The translations under genes were made by a program, and so were the position numbers. From positions 1 to 7,345 of the forward strand of contig JAZSRP010000048.1 of NCBI GenBank assembly GCA_045538555.1: a stretch of 7,345 bases of DNA, read 5' to 3'. The notes beneath the pieces were generated by a model. That model did not search any database. It worked only from the letters and a program-made list of their open reading frames with translations, and was not told the DNA's origin. The stretch is from Coliplasma sp045538555. GTDB taxonomy: Bacteria > Bacillota > Clostridia > Oscillospirales > CAG-382. Shown here in pieces: positions 6,574 to 7,345 of the stretch. The number at the start of each line of letters is the position of its first letter. The stretch's first letter is position 1.

Positions 6574-6609
6574 TTGACAAAGAGAGGGATTTATTTTATA
6601 ATCGAAATG
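6574..6609 (+). promoter_or_regulatory. Perfect-consensus sigma-A promoter for the lipoprotein gene
   Basis: TTGACA (6574-6579), 17 bp, TATAAT (6597-6602): both hexamers and the spacer match consensus exactly. The predicted start is near 6609, giving a leader of about 42 nt. A small dyad TGGAA-ATA-TTCCA (6608-6620) overlaps that start. The two divergent -35 boxes are only 27 bp apart. Confidence 0.9.
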
Positions 6610-6650
6610 GAAATATTCCACAAAAAAACAAAAATTCGGAGGAACAGTCT

Positions 6651-7109
6651 ATGAAAAAAAGTATTGCCATAGCTCTTGCATTGCTGTTTGTATGCTCCTT
6701 CTGCCTGATCTCCTGTGCAGAAAAGGTCACCACCCCCGTGACTGTCAAGATTCTGGTGGGCAGCAGCAAGGATGGAGAGCTCAAGAATTTTGAGACCGAG
6801 GAGACCCTTTTTGATCAAAAAATCGAGGTTGAGGGTGAGTCTGTCACCGTAAACGATATTCTCAACCATCTCAACAACAACGTTGAGGGCATCACCTGCA
6901 ACTATGAGACCGCTGACAACGGCGAGGCAGAGTTTGTGGGACTCAACGATTATGTGGAAAAGGACGAGAAGACCGGTGAGTATCTCTACGACATGGCTGC
7001 TTGGAGATTTGTTGTCAACAACAAGAGCATTGCCATCACCGATCCCGTTGAAAAAGATGCAACAATCACGTTTTATTACATTACTTGGGAATATGATGCA
7101 ACCCCCTGA
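6651..7109 (+). CDS. Small lipoprotein with DUF4430 (transcobalamin C-terminal-like) domain
   Basis: A 152-residue secreted lipoprotein. The N-terminus has a KK pair, a hydrophobic segment (5-20) and a lipobox L19-I-S-C22, so Cys22 should be lipidated and the protein anchored outside the cytoplasmic membrane. Residues about 66-144 fit DUF4430 (PF14478), a domain resembling the C-terminal part of transcobalamin: VTVNDILNHL, a GLNDYV segment, AAWRFVVNNKSI (116-127) matching the family's W-x-F-x-V-N pattern, and an ending DPVEKDATITFYY. GGAGG lies eight bases before the ATG. The gene is monocistronic as seen, divergent from the met operon, and its stop is 13 nt before repeat copy C, whose terminator probably ends the transcript. 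Function is unknown; a role with cobalamin or another corrinoid is possible but not shown by any residue I can see. Confidence 0.85.
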   Translation: MKKSIAIALALLFVCSFCLISCAEKVTTPVTVKILVGSSKDGELKNFETEETLFDQKIEVEGESVTVNDILNHLNNNVEGITCNYETADNGEAEFVGLNDYVEKDEKTGEYLYDMAAWRFVVNNKSIAITDPVEKDATITFYYITWEYDATP

Positions 7110-7122
7110 GGATTTTGAAGAC

Positions 7123-7345
7123 GTGAAAAGAGCGCAGACCACACAAAAAAGAATGTAAAAGTTGTACTGATTAGTGCTTTTACAGCCGTGGGATAAATAG
7201 ACGTCTGTCGATGATTCTCGCAAGTAAGTTTATAGGTAAAAAAGAGCCGATTTTCGGCTCTTTTTATTTGTATTTTTTGTGTTTTGAACGAACCTCACCT
7301 CTCGTCGTACAATAGTACGCCTTCGGGATCGGTTCGTCCAATCTG
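7123..7345 (+). repeat. Structured repeat copy C, cut by the right edge
   Basis: Bases 7123-7217 are identical to 47-141 of copy B over 95 nt. The next 20 bases are unrelated to copy B, the terminator stem has a different sequence, and 7266-7345 match 193-273 with one T deletion and four substitutions. Two adjacent substitutions fall in the loop of the CGTAC-N4-GTACG hairpin (7306-7319: AATA here, GGTA in copy B), leaving the stem intact. The 3' inverted-repeat end is missing because the window ends at the CTG that begins it. The copy starts 13 nt after the lipoprotein stop codon. Confidence 0.87.
7238..7265 (+). terminator. Rho-independent terminator in repeat copy C
   Basis: GAGCCGA (7244-7250) pairs with TCGGCTC (7254-7260) around a TTT loop, flanked by A6 and T5, which extend the stem. 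It probably terminates the lipoprotein transcript and may work in both directions. Compared with the terminator of copy B, nearly the whole stem sequence is different while architecture and position are the same. Confidence 0.85.

Noticed and set aside
6591..7223. Minus-strand frame of 210 codons opposite the lipoprotein gene
   Set aside because: It runs antisense through the lipoprotein gene, its promoter and the repeat; the plus strand has a perfect promoter, Shine-Dalgarno site and lipobox.

Overview
The window looks like chromosomal DNA from an anaerobic Gram-positive bacterium of the Clostridia, probably a gut-type Oscillospiraceae-like or related lineage. The evidence is strong AGGAGG-type Shine-Dalgarno sites, consensus sigma-A promoters, T-tract terminators, a YerC/YecD-family regulator, and a short MetH without its reactivation domain placed beside MetF. 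The lineage is an inference from these traits; no rRNA or marker gene is present.

Layout. Bases 1-298 hold a roughly 250-bp structured repeat: the tail of one copy (1-37) followed by a complete copy (47-298). Bases 299-621 contain no convincing gene. They hold a second, unrelated repeat bounded by inverted 33-bp arms (374-406 and 562-594), each itself a hairpin; the right-hand hairpins probably also terminate the met operon. Bases 622-6472 are one tightly packed minus-strand operon. In transcription order it encodes a DUF4855 protein with an F5/8-type-like N-terminal domain, a YerC/YecD TrpR-like regulator, a class I SAM methyltransferase, MetF and MetH. Junctions are a 2-nt gap, a 4-nt ATGA overlap, a 10-nt gap and another ATGA overlap. 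Bases 6473-6650 are a divergent promoter region. Bases 6651-7109 encode a small plus-strand lipoprotein with a DUF4430 (transcobalamin C-terminal-like) domain. From 7123 to the end is another copy of the first repeat, cut by the window edge.

How the genes work together. MetF reduces 5,10-methylene-THF to 5-methyl-THF, and MetH passes that methyl group through cobalamin to homocysteine to make methionine. The SAM-dependent methyltransferase uses the downstream product of that pathway on an unknown substrate. Why a DUF4855 protein and a YerC regulator lead this operon is not evident from the sequence. No SAM, cobalamin or T-box riboswitch is visible: the operon leader is only about 39 nt.

The most interesting item is the repeat family at both ends of the window. 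It has near-terminal inverted repeats, a 95-nt block identical between two copies about 7 kb apart, a terminator hairpin whose stem sequence is replaced while pairing is kept, and a second hairpin that differs only in its loop. This pattern suggests a mobile or RNA-level structured element. I do not recognise it as a named family.
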